A stretch of DNA of 64,000 nucleotides from Ceratobasidium sp. AG-K (GCA_037039685.1 JAWNGF010000003.1:62001-126000); one strand, 5' to 3'. Shown: positions 46,437-57,619, counted from the stretch's first letter. Made by a program: numbers and translations. The notes: a model not told the origin generated them from the sequence alone.

Positions 46437-48432
46437 TGCCACCCCGCATCGTACTGCCTGCCGACGCTCAAAGTTACAGCACCTCTTTGTCTATTATCAT
46501 CAACAGGATCGACGTGTGCGCAGGACGTCGTCCTTCTTGCTAGATGTCGACCTTTTACCCGATGCGGTTGAGCATGTTACACGTGTCTTGCGGCCTATGG
46601 GTCGCCATGAGCCACCGTCGGTGCAGCTACTTGAGGAAGCACGCGTGTACAAGCAACACATTGATGCAGCGATTTATGAATACCAGCACGGACGGGACTA
46701 CGCTCATTATTATGACTATATACTGTACGTCACGATTGGCTCGTCAGGCATCTCTCTTGTGTGCTGACACTGTTCTTTCCAGAGATATTGCTTACGATAT
46801 GAAATACAACGACAGCAACGAGACATTGACCACCGTTCTTGGTAGGCATGGGGCGACGCTAAAGGTTAGAGAGGCTCTCACTGCTTCTCATGGTGCGTAT
46901 AAGTTTACGGGTGTTTATCCGCATGCAGGAACAACAGTTGGTGCGCCGCCGTGCTAAAAAGAAGCGGTCCCTTGTTGAATTGAATAGTAGGTTACGTTTG
47001 ATGCTTTTGCCTCGCGATGTACTTACCATTGTTTCCTCAGCGCGCATGCGTGAGCTTGCTCTACACAGTGCACTAAACAGCGTTGGTCGTACCGATCAAC
47101 CTCCTTCCGATGTGTACTGTTTTGACGCGGTGACACACGAGAAACTTGATGCTCGAAAGGTACTCTTTAACAACGCAGATGACGCAAACGACGCTGCACC
47201 GGTCGTTACCGGAGCATTCAGCCTGGCCGACGAGGATGCAAACGTTCAGAAACCTGTGAACCCCAATCCATCAGTACCACTACCTGCGACGGACAATCCG
47301 TTCGGCACTGGCTTCGTCAATCCTGATACCGTCCGACGAACAGAGGGCATCAAGATATTGAACAAGGGCAGCGTCTATGGATTCGCCCGTGCACCCAACG
47401 GTGCCTATTCCATGGTCTTTGCCGCACAATTTTCTCCACTAGATACCTTTGATGGCGCACCCAGACAGGCCGTCGACACCTTTGCGGATTTCGTGCCGAA
47501 AGCGGTGAAACATGCCTTTGAAGTCAAAGGAAACAAAGCCCAGAATGCCGAGGCTGTACGTCGTAGGTCTCTGCGTTGCTTTTCCGTTCCAGTACTCACC
47601 CTCATGACAGAGGGTCACCTCTACAGTGCTGGCTGGCGACCCGGCAGGACGCCGGGCGAGCGCCTGGGTGAATATACCGCTCAGTCAGAGCGCGATAAAC
47701 ACAATCCCGATGGCTACATTGATTTGTACGAATGTCAGGAGGCTGTTAACGTAAGTGAACGATTACGGCCGGGGACCTTGTTATGACGCCAGTAACACAG
47801 GTTGCGTGGATGATACTACAGGAGCGGTTGTCGCCCCGCGCAGTTATGAGAACGGTCGAGACGCTGGCCGACACGGCGGTGCCACTCTTCGGATCGCATG
47901 ATAGCGATATTCGCGTATGTAACCACACCGTTTGCTTAATTCCATTCGCTCACACCACCGGCAGACGCACGGCCCAAGCCTGGGCTCGAATATGGCGGTC
48001 TCGCATCATGGCAAAGATGGTCGCGGGTTTGCAAACGGTATGCATGTCGATCGGGATATGGACTCCCTACCTCAGTACTACGGCAAGCTATTCACTTTCG
48101 GTCAATGGCTTCACACCGACCGTGACGGCAACATCGTCACTGGCGAATGCATCAAGAGAGCCATACCCGACGGGCTGTTTGTTTTGCCGGGATATCGAGT
48201 TGCCATCGATATTGGTGCAGCCAGCGTCGTGACTGCGATTTGGCGTGGTGGGATGGATGTGCACGGCACGACAACATCGAGAGTGAACCTTGATGATGGC
48301 ATCACTAGATGGGGGATGTCGATCCAGACCAATCGAAACCTACCAAACCGAATGCGCGGTAACAAAGGTGAAATATTTGGCGTTTATGATCGCCTGCGTG
48401 CGTATTACGACGTGTTGAATGCAGATGAATAA
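46437..48432 (+). CDS. Second Tet/JBP-like 2OG/Fe(II) dioxygenase-like protein
   Basis: A multi-exon gene with a start possible at ATG 46437. Internal introns fit after YYDYIL (about 46730), after GATLK (46876-46939), after YECQEAVN (47751-47801) and after DSDIR (47916-47970). The long central exon, about 46940-47750, is basic at its start (RRRAKKKRSLVELN) and contains SVYGFARAPNGAYSMVFAA. The last exon has the candidate iron-binding motif H-x-D in GMHVDRDMDSLPQYYGKLF. It continues with FTFGQWLHTDRDGN and GLFVLPGYRVAIDIGAASV. The distal His is in WRGGMDVHGTT. This order matches the double-stranded beta-helix dioxygenase fold and resembles fungal Tet/JBP relatives, but the assignment rests on motifs. 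A (TTTTA)n tract at 48446-48471 follows the stop. Confidence 0.5.
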
Positions 48433-48445
48433 AATTCTTGGTGTT

Positions 48446-48471
48446 TTTTTATTTTATTTTATTTTATTTTC
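48446..48471. repeat. TTTTA microsatellite just after a stop codon
   Basis: About four units of TTTTA beyond an initial T run, 15-40 bp downstream of the dioxygenase-like gene. It may overlap its polyadenylation region. Confidence 0.8.
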
Positions 48472-49381
48472 TTCACACATATGCGCTTGACCCTGCAGCT
48501 CCGATGTGCTTGATAGGCATTAGAAGCGAGCTGTAAGCACGTAGATGGAGTGAGATGAGGTTAGGCCGTGTATCATGATAAAATTGAGACGGTCAGATTG
48601 AGAGCCTCACTAAGGCATGTTATCATAAGCGGATTTACTGATTCTGTGTCCGACGACATTGCGGGCAATCGATAATATGGCCGATTCCTGTTAGCTACGT
48701 TTGGCGTGCTGCCGCGTATGACACATGAGGTCAATTATGCGCGTTGTGTATCAACACCAGCTATACAAATTAGTGCCAATAACACATTAAAAGATCGATG
48801 CGAGCCCTAGATCGACCTCGGTCAGACATGAACCGATAAATTTGGCTTCCGAACAAAGATGTCGTGTTATCTGCAGGGTTGCGAACAATTCATCGTTCTT
48901 GCTCTCACGTTACCGTCCCGCAGCGCTTGCTATTGGAGGTTGAATAGTGCGGTTCCATATGCAGGTTTACATAACCTTTACGCCGCGCCGCCTCAGGATT
49001 TAAGGTATGAAGTCACAACGATTCACACATTAAATCGGCATTTGCGGCGCGATACAATCTAACGCGAGCGATGCAAAGTCACGTGGCGCGCACATAGGCA
49101 TTTATCTGGCGGCGAACTTCTGGCGGATATAATTATATGATTGTCACAGATGGATGGATATACATATAGGAAGTGAATATATCGTCGAGTGCTATCTATA
49201 TACAGTCTAGTATACAATCTAATGTACAATTCAATATATACATAATAATTATACAAGGCTATCAAAAAGTGGTTCGTCGGTGTAGGGGATGAAAAACAAT
49301 GGGGATATGGTCATGGGAGATCCGTACAGTCGTTCAACAGCTATTCAAAACGCGCCTACAAAGCAGTGCGTGCACGATGCG
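48472..49381. other. Intergenic, no supportable gene
   Basis: AT-rich, with no frame above 70 codons. It includes tandem TATA-like words at 49140-49260. Confidence 0.4.
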
Positions 49382-49975
49382 CTAACCGTCCACTACCATC
49401 TTATCATTAAACTCCTCGATATTCTTCATTTGGCGGGCTACCTCCTCTAGCGTACTTGCCATCATTGCGCGCTTGACACCAATTGCCTCGATCCGGCTCT
49501 TGAGGCGCTGTAGTTCACTTCGCAGCGCCGTGTTCTTCCGCCTGCCGTCCACGTCAGTGCGCTGATCGATGGCACTGGCATGTTACTATACGCGTAACAT
49601 ACCTTTCTTCAGCTATATTGTCGCCTATACCCGCAAGAGCAGCCGACTCGTCGAGTAGCGCGGCCTTAAAATCGACGGGGCGGAGCTGGCCGCGGGTCGA
49701 CCATTTCCTGCACTGCGGGCATGGCCCATCGTCCATTTGCCTGTTGTAACGACGCATAGCCCTCTTCACGCAATCTTCACAAAAAACATGACCTTTGCGA
49801 CAGAAACATATCGGTTCAGTCTGGTGCAGTAAAGGCATAGACGCTTACCACACAACAGGACCTTTGCCTCGTCGCTTGACCTCTCATAGAAACATATGTT
49901 ACAGTCGAAGAACTGGTCGTAGGACTCGACGGACTCGATGGGCATGCCATTAGGATCGGTATCGATGGGAGCCAT
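49382..49975 (-). CDS. RING-finger protein with C-terminal coiled coil (RING1)
   Basis: Start ATG is at 49975 (MAPIDTDPNGMPIESVESY). Exon 1 is 49849-49975, and a 56-nt intron leads to exon 2, 49603-49792. Splicing completes a C3HC4 RING. C-NI-C in DCNICFYERSS is followed by LLCGHVFCEDCVKRA and CPQCRKWS. This is a fold of E3 ubiquitin or SUMO ligases that binds an E2. The third exon reads RRKNTALRSELQRLKSRIEA and EEVARQMKNIEEFNDK with a stop at 49382, a clear coiled coil. Joining exons 2 and 3 in frame requires a 28-nt intron (49575-49602), unusually short, or some other irregularity. It is head-to-head with RING2. Confidence 0.7.
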
Positions 49976-50260
49976 CGTCGTCGGTGTCAGCGCAAGAAGT
50001 GCCTCGTGACGGACGATAACAATGCCCTGATCACGTGAGTGACAGCAGCGGCGTGTTGAAGCTCGGTCATATACTCGCAACTATTATGCACAATTACCTC
50101 CCATGCTCATTACTTGGCCCTAACAATGTGCAGCTCGAGACGAATTTAAATTTATTGTTCCACATTGAGGCGGGCGATCTGACCGAGGGTCCTGCGCCCC
50201 ATCACGTGGCGCGTATTGTTCCATCAACGTTGTCTTTTCCACCATCACGCCTGCGTGTTG
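49976..50260. promoter_or_regulatory. Divergent promoter between RING1 and RING2
   Basis: 285 bp between two start codons on opposite strands. It carries CACGTG-like E-box words at 50032-50038 and 50204-50209 (ATCACGTG). No clear TATA box is present. Confidence 0.45.
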
Positions 50261-50819
50261 ATGTCGCAGGTATCCATAATACTCTGCAGTCTGTGCGACA
50301 GGAAGACACCGACGGACGAAAGTAGCCTGCCCGACGTCACTAATGGCCCCTACGCTACGGAGACATGGCTGCTGCCATGCTGTAGGTCTTCCTAGCCCGC
50401 GTTCTGGGTTCTAATTCACCAAGTTTTCGTAGCTCATACGATATGCGAGTACTGCCGGAACGGACTCGAGTTGCAACAGACGATCAAATGCGGGAACTGT
50501 AGCAACGCGCAAAATGTGCGCAAGAGCAACATCATCCGTGTTTACTTGACCAGGACGGTGCCGCCGGCGATAACCCCCAAGACTATAGCAATGAGGAATG
50601 AGTTGGCGAGGCTGCGGTGCGTCACATTTTTTTTGTTCGCCAACCAGCCACAATTAATATCGATATAGACAAGAGAATAGACAACTGCAGGCGGCGCTCG
50701 ACGAGCTAAAGCCTAAGCATGACGATGAAGAGCGTCGACTGGAGGTGGCGGTAGAGGAAACCGTGATGAAGCTAAAGGAACTCGCGAGCGCCGTACAGGC
50801 CACGGAGGACCGGCTTTGA
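50261..50819 (+). CDS. RING-finger protein with C-terminal coiled coil (RING2)
   Basis: Exons inferred are 50261-50381, 50433-50616 and 50681-50819, with 51- and 64-nt introns that keep phase. The start is ATG 50261 (MSQVSIILCSLCDRKTPTDE). The RING is C-SL-C, then after splicing WLLPCSHTICEYCRNGL, then KCGNC, a C3HC4 pattern. The last exon, QLQAALDELKPKHDDEERRL and onward to a TGA at 50817-50819, is an amphipathic coiled coil. Its architecture matches RING1, 286 bp away on the opposite strand, though sequence identity is low. A ubiquitin-ligase role is inferred from the fold, and the coiled coil suggests dimerisation. Too short to appear as one long reading frame. Confidence 0.75.
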
Positions 50820-51334
50820 TGCTTCTATAAACCACATGCGTTGTAGTGCTTGCATAAATTAATTGATAGAAAATATGTATGGGAAAACAGCAAGAATAGC
50901 TATGAACGAAACGTGAACATCAGCAGCTGGAGTGTGCACCTGCGCCTCCTTCATATCTGAAGTACGACCGAGTTATTCGGTGGACTTCCTGCATATGTAC
51001 CATGCATAGGGGCTTGTAAGCGTATAACCTTACTTGATTGGATTATTGCATTCTGTACGAGGTACACGAACTGTCCACACGCGTGACCTCGTTGCCCGCC
51101 TGAGGTGTATCGTTGGGCGCTGTGCACTTGACTTGCGTTACTCGCCATACCATTTCGATCACACCATAATGGTTTACATTTGCGTTTTGACACGGGGTAC
51201 TGTGTTTGTTCCCAATGATAAATCAGCTATAAATGAGAGCGGTATATCGAATATATTGTACAAGTCAAATCATAATCAAACGAGATGAGAAACTACTGTA
51301 ACAAAATTGACATGGACAATAAAAGATCATCAAA
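50820..51334. other. Intergenic between convergent genes
   Basis: Short frames only. AATAAA at about 51318 lies near the 3' end of S2 on the opposite strand. No other structure noted. Confidence 0.4.
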
Positions 51335-54267
51335 TCATGTCGCAAAATATGGAACAACGGCGGCATAAAGCCCCGCATGACAGTGCACGTCCCCTACCAG
51401 GTGCTCTGTCGGTAAGACCCACATCTGCCGGCAAACCGAGCAAGATGCCTTGACTACAACATCCTTCAGTGCCGCGCCGTCCGACGCATTGTGTGACACA
51501 ACCCAATACTTCCGGCGACCTTCCGAGTGAACACCACTCTGTCGTCGGTCGTGCCAGCAGCTACAAACGCGAAGGAGGTGAGGCAACTCCTTTCCCAAGG
51601 GCCGGCTGGCGAATGGCGAGAAAAGCCACATCAGGGGGCGCGTATTTCTCGCCATATAAATGATGTCAGTGTGGTTGCAAGCCACTCCGTCGCTGAGCCA
51701 AGCGTTCAAGATACTGTCGGAGGTAGGCTGCCCCGTCCCGGCGAGAGAGGTGCTGATACGTGCCACGAGATTAACGAGGAATGCGGGCATCAGCTTCTTA
51801 TTGAGGCAACCAACGAGCGAGTCAAGAGCACCACCACTGCCGTTATCGTGATGCCATTGAAGAGCGTAAGTAACATCAATAAATAAAACGCGTCACTGTA
51901 AATGGAGCCCACTCACGTGTTCATCCACATCTGCATCTCCTTTGTGGCATTGGGAGAATCGAACGGGTGCCCACAGCATATAAGGGTACCGCACGTAAAC
52001 TTCGAGCGCATGATGATACCTTGCGCTGGTGCAAGCGTGCGGTTGAAGAACTGGTGGAGCGCGAAGCACATTGGTAAAATCCATACGCAGCGGCGACCTA
52101 GTACTCACCTCCGGCGGTGCACAGGATGTTGTATGCGAGACTTGATACGCCTTTGCCTCTGAGAGGCCGTGCGTGATGTACACGACAAGCAGCGCGAACG
52201 TGTTATCGTCCCAGGGGCTTTTAATGCGTCAAAGCACGATAAGAAAATGGGTCACCAGGACAAACTATCCCACTAACCAGTCTTGCAGGATATCACGCGT
52301 TTCGGCGAGCTCCTCAAGCTTCACCGGGTGTATATAACACTAAGTCATGGGCGATTTGTTATTGGTGCCGCCAGTAAACATAGCATTTCAAGAAACTCAC
52401 CAACCACCTTTTTGCCTTCCAGCGGCCAGCTACCAACGCGCACAGATGTTTTGCTTGCGGCCAGAACTGGTCAAGGAAATAAACAATCATCGCCAGACGC
52501 GGGGCAGGTTGATCACGTTGTTGAACGGTGAAACGTGGCGCAGGTCGCATGTAGTACTGAATAAGATGTAAAGGTTCAGAACAGGCCGCTGAGTGGCATA
52601 AAGAATATACTAATGAGCGTACATACCGGATAGAAGCCTTGCTCCGCATGCTTCCAACAATAGGCACAGGTAAAGTCCGCCAATATACGTGTCATTGACG
52701 AAGTATCGGCCAAGGTCGAGAAGTTGGTCAACACGATGCATGACCTGCTGCTGTTTGTGTTATACTCTCCCGGGTGGCAGAAGTAGTCACCGCAGCTTTG
52801 GCATAGCACAAGGCATTCTGCAATGGTGAGACCGCACAAGCAGCAATGTGCAGCTGTGACATTCGGCTGCTCCTGGACCGTCTCGCGCTGCAAGTCATTA
52901 TTAATGACCTTGTGATTGCCTTAGTTACCGGTAACAAATACTCAATATGTCAACAATAACACCTACCTCGTACCACACGTCCGATGTACCGTCGTCAGTC
53001 ATGGATCTCATTTCAATATCGCTGTCAACAGTCTGCCAATACCGTACAGTTAATACGATCACCATCATACACATCGCAGATGTAAGAACTTGCCTCATCC
53101 ATCGCACGCATAATACGAAGCGAGCACTCCTCGACGTCTACGCGTAAGTGGAAATCGAGACAACTCGTTGTGTTCCTCGATTTGATCGGACGAGGATCGA
53201 CATATACAACACCGCCGTACCGTCCGTGCACTTTCGCCGCCGCATCATAAATGAGGCCAAATGTGTCGCTACACTTCAAAGAGACACCGACGATGAGGAG
53301 AAGGTCGCTTTCCTCAGCGGCCTTTAGAAAGCTTGCACGCAGAGAACCACCGGGTAGCAGCTCGCTGTGCAGCTGGGATCGAACAGCCGGACGGAGAAAA
53401 CGTAGTGAGGGGGCGCCGATACGCCGTGTGTTTGCGACACTCTGTGCTATAACAGTGATTTGATTCAAGGTCGGCATGTGAGCGGCGTGTTATGCAAAGA
53501 AAAGGAAACGTAACGAAAGAGCGAAAAGAGATAAGTGCAAGGACAGGAAGGAATACAGAAATAGAATACTGGCACACGAATGGGTGAGAGGGGAAAATAA
53601 TCAAGAACAGTGTTGACGAAGACTTCAAACTCACCCGCTTGCGTACATGGAGGGCATGCAACTGTTTGCCCGGCAAGAAGCATGTCATCGAACTGCATGG
53701 CGTCATGCTCATTGATGCCAGGGCAGGTCGGTGTGCTGCACTGCAACCAGCGATTGTCGCCACGTGCCCGCATAATCCAGTCGTCGGTGTCAGTCCTGCC
53801 TTGCGTCTCCAAACCGTGCCAACATGTCGTAAGACACTGAACGACCCGTTGCTGACCACGGACATGTTCAATGAACTGATGCAACGCACTTCGTGGTGCC
53901 GTTCGCGCTTGTATCCTCAGGGAAGCCATAAGCTTATTGTACGCTGCAAGCTTTTCCTCGCGCAGGAATTTAGCTTCGGGGTTGGTGGTCGAGCAATCAT
54001 CGACTATCGCGCGTAGGGCCATCTGACCATTGAACCTGCCGGAGGAAAGACTCATGGTATCATCAGGATGCTGTTCGTCACCGCTCGTCAGGTAGGCAAG
54101 GTGTCTATTTGTTTCGCTGTTATGCCACTTACCGGCAGACCTGTCACGACCGACGCACCTGCGCCACATAATATCAAGATTTTTTCGGTTTTGGCAATTG
54201 CTTCCACGACGTTGCTACATCTGACCTCATGATCAGCAAAAGTGTAAACCTTTGTTCCGCTAGACAT
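51335..54267 (-). CDS. S2: Sir2-like, PHD-like, caspase-like fusion protein
   Basis: Start ATG is at 54267. About ten exons join in phase into one protein. (1) Sir2-like: ILILCGAGASVVTGLP, then VVQCLTTCWHGLE where sirtuins have TQNID, then MRARGDN where they have the catalytic HG, then Cys pairs in QCSTPTC and ACPPC, and VGVSLKC. (2) A PHD-like finger: CCLCGLTIAECLVLCQSCG with DYFCHPG, and FTCAYC. (3) A caspase-like domain: RLAMIVYFLDQFWPQ, VKLEELAETRDILQDW, NTFALLVVYITHGLS with a His-Gly dyad (52166-52171), and then FFNRTLAPAQGIIMRSKF. TCGTLICCGHPF follows with the candidate Cys (51967-51985). (4) A C-terminal block RPLGKELPHLLRVCSC and ASCSVCRQMW. One intron (53033-53093) appears to use a GC donor. 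It is divergent from the small gene at 54477. The sirtuin half should be catalytically dead; the protease half may be active. Exon borders come from splice consensus. Confidence 0.65.
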
Positions 54268-54476
54268 GTTGAAATAAAGGATCGTAGCACGAGCGATAGC
54301 GAACAGAACTGAGTACAATGTCGATCACGGTGTTGCGAAGTATTGTTGGCCGCACAGTTTGTTATGAATGACGATTGTCATACGGTCATGTGACTCAGGG
54401 CTACCTCGTGTTACGCTAACTTACTTTCGCGCCACCCACCACGTTCGTCCCTATAGCACCCGTAAACTAGGCAAAA
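54268..54476. promoter_or_regulatory. Short bidirectional promoter between S2 and the repeat-per-exon gene
   Basis: Only 209 bp separate the two start codons, so transcription is probably coupled. No strong core promoter motif is seen. Confidence 0.45.
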
Positions 54477-55107
54477 ATGCAAAGGCAGATTGGTCAGCCA
54501 CGCGTAAACGGCAACATGTCGTCCAAGGCCCAAGCATTGGTGAGCAGACAAACAATGCAGGAACGTCCAACCGGACAACAGGTAAATATCGGGTTCTAGA
54601 CGATCTTGCATTATCCTAGTGTTGACAATACCTTTGATACCCGTCGCCCAATTTTCAGCATCCACTTGCCATGCCACAACCAGGTAGCAACATGTCGCAG
54701 AAGGCACGAGCGGCAGCAGCGGCGGCCGGTGCAGCTGTGCCGACCGAAAGGCTGGATAATACGAGGGGTGAGGGCGCAAACAACAAGGTAAACCCAAAGC
54801 TTGCACTCTCCTTTTGCACGGTGTTATTGACAGCGTCACTGAACGCTTTCAACATGCAGAGTCGTATTGGTTTGCCAAAGCTCGGCGGCAATATCTCTCA
54901 GAAGGCGCAAGCGCTGTCCGAGGCCGCCCGGAAGGACAACCGATCAAAAAAGCAGGTGCCACATCCAACGACGTGTGGGCTCGCGCCTTTTGTTGACCGT
55001 GAGTGTTATCCACAGCTTGCCCTTCGTGTGTTGGTTCGATGACCTGAACATTGTCATTTCCAGTCGATATCGACGAGTCGGACAGCGAGCTCATTGGTAT
55101 GTCATAA
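54477..55107 (+). CDS. Small basic protein with one repeat unit per exon
   Basis: No family is recognised. Exons inferred are 54477-54581, 54659-54787, 54860-54998 and 55064-55107, all in phase. Each of the first three encodes the same motif: IGQPRVNGNMSSKAQAL, MPQPGSNMSQKARAAAAAAG and IGLPKLGGNISQKAQALSEA. The consensus is Gly or Gln-x-Pro-x-x-x-Gly-x-Asn-(Met/Ile)-Ser-x-Lys-Ala-x-Ala. The last exon adds an acidic tail DIDESDSELIGMS. The product has about 139 residues and is probably unstructured or helical, with no signal peptide or membrane segment. The exon-per-repeat layout suggests growth by exon duplication. Divergent from S2 over 209 bp. Confidence 0.65.
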
Positions 55108-55472
55108 TGCTTGAATCAAACGCATTTTCAAACTCATGTCCAACATCTAAGCTGCAAAGTAGATCAGAATTTGTACGTGCTGCATCGGGACTGCTTCTGT
55201 GGCATAATTGTAGCTGTGTGCTCTAATCTAGTAACAGATTGATTGTACACCATCAATTGTATAATTACGAAGTTGTTTGTGCATTGGCACGTTTGGCTGT
55301 GATTGAGTTCACTTGATTGTGTTGACCAGTTAAGGGGCGTATCTTCAACGTGAGGGATAGGGCAATGAAGCGAAGGGATTAGATTACTTTTGTCAGTTGA
55401 GCGGGTTCTGGGTGCCCGAAGGTGACGCAACGAGCACACAGACATACATCGTGTCTCTGTGTCACAGCTCGA
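55108..55472. other. Intergenic between convergent genes
   Basis: No frame of interest. This is the 3' flank of the small repeat gene and of S3. Confidence 0.4.
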
Positions 55473-57359
55473 TCATTCATCTAGCAAAATATGATAGATA
55501 AGAGCGTTTATTTGGCACAAAGGCAATGTACGACATGTGGGAAGCGCAACGAAAAAAAAACGTAATGATGACATCTTGTCAATTGCCGGTTTCGCGCAAT
55601 TGCTGGGCTTGTTGACCTGCGATCGTCCATGGCGTATCGTGCAACGGGCGTGTGCTTTGCTCCTCGGCACTACGTCGGGCGGGCTATGTCCGATGTCACT
55701 CGTACTGCATGAGAATGGCATAACTCCTGTAGCGCTCACCGAATACTTGATACAAACCATTCTCGATTCGTCAAACGAGAACGCTCCCATATCCCGGTCC
55801 CACGGCTCCTGCATAACTGTTGTCCCGTGCGCGTGAAGTAAAGTACGCCGGTCCATGAAAATAGCAACGTGGAGTTCCAGGCCGCAACAAGACGAGCGAT
55901 AGAATCCAAACTTCTCATTGAACGAAGTTCCCGCCCACCTTGAATCCCATCGCCCAACTTTATCCCAGCAGCCGCAAATCGAAGGGACCATGGGCAAATC
56001 GAAGCCGTACGGTCGACTCGTATGAGGCGCGTGCTCGAGCTTATAAACCTTGAGCGGTTCGCTGAGCCAGCTAGCGCGCTCCATGACAATGAACCCTGTA
56101 TGTGCGCGCGCCTCTGGTGATTTTGCCCAAGTACGAAGCAGTGAGCCCTTGAGTGCTGCTGTGAAGTAATATAGGTGAATAAAGAGCTCGGGGAGGATAC
56201 AGATGATGTCGGGCGGCAAGACAGCAGGTACAGATGGCATGACAATTGAGTGCCAAGGACGACTACATAGCAAGATGTCACAGTGGTAATGTGGTAGTGA
56301 GGCTATCGAACGCACCAGTTCAAAGTATCGAATATCTTCATCAAAGCGCTGTTGCGAAAGAGGTTAACAGCGCAGCTGATCATGAACATACGCGCTGTCA
56401 CAGCATCTTTTGCGAGGTGGGTGAGCGCCTTGACATGATATCTAATAAACTTGTCTTCAGATGTACGGGATGCACCCCCTTTGTCCTTGTCTGTCGATAT
56501 CCACCAACCACCACGAGGGTCGCTCTCGGTGAGGAAAAACAATGCCAAATGGTATGGTGCATCGGGAAGGAGTCTTAAACCGAATTAGGACAGTTGCATT
56601 GCGAGATCAAATCACTTACTGTTTATGTATAATGTCCGCCTCCGACATTTGCACTTCGTCACCGATCTTCCTCACGTATGTGACGATGTTGATCTCAAAT
56701 ACGGAAAGAGCTGCGCACAGTTGAGAGACCAACGCGTCGGCAAGCGTCTGTTGGACGCCAAGATGGAAAACGACGAGTACCAGAGATGACTTGACCGACA
56801 AGCGTCGTGTCATTCGCGAACCACGATTAATAATGTACTGCGAGCAAAGTTAATACAAAGCCTAACGCGATGCACAAAAGTTCTTTACGAACGTCTGGCG
56901 CGGCCTGCACATCTTGGGACAAACATTCTGGGCACCGAAAGATACTTCGCCTGTCGTGCACCATTGTCGCGGGAATGGTGATGCACGCTTCAGTGGCCGT
57001 AAGGTCATCCTTGTGCTCGCCCATTACATCATAGCAGAAGCCACGATGACACGATGAGCAGTCAATAATACAGCCACCGTCATCGCAGTAGAAACAATAC
57101 TACATGAAAGAGTGTTAGTCCTTCGTGCACTGCGAATTCAGATGGTATCAGTAGCTCAATGAGAGAGATTGGAACACTCATACCGTCACAAGGAAGAGAG
57201 ATACGGTACGAATATTATTGGACTGGGGCAAAGTTAAACGTGTAACATACCCGGTCTTTTGCACGGTTGAACGTAATACGAATCTTTTGCTCTGCAGAGA
57301 TGCGACTTTGAGTTTGGCGACATTGCCACGGCAACTAACTTACGTGAGTGATCTGCCAT
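55473..57359 (-). CDS. S3: Sir2-less relative of S1/S2 (PHD-like plus caspase-like remnant)
   Basis: A start is possible at ATG 57359 (MADHS), followed by short exons. The PHD-like finger reads YCFYCDDGGCIIDCSSCHRG, then FCYDV, then FRCPECLSQ, with the same Cys spacing as S2. The next exons align with the caspase-like region of S2: SVKSSLVLVVFHLGVQQTL, then LALFFLTESDPRGGWW where S2 has the His-Gly strand (here Glu-Ser), then ARMFMISCAVNLF with the candidate Cys kept. The C-terminal block is GFDLPMVPSICGCWDK. No Sir2 exon was found upstream to 57600. The His-Gly pair is lost, so protease activity is unlikely. Exon joins in the middle (56800-56250) were not all resolved, so a pseudogene is possible. 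Confidence 0.5.
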
Positions 57360-57619
57360 CGTTGCGCTGTCGTTGTCTGCACGAGCAGCGAGCATTTGCT
57401 TGCTTTTATTTGTTCGTGACAGGCAGCGCCAAACACGCGAATTTGCTCGATTTTGGGTGCTACAATATCACTGTTTTGTGCGACAGGGTTCATGGAACAT
57501 GTATGAACAATGATAATTTGTGTGCTGCTGTGCGCCGTAGCGAAAGGTACATATATAAATCGTAAAAATAAAAACAAAAACATACACCACAAAACAAAAG
57601 GCAATCATAGCAGGGCTGC

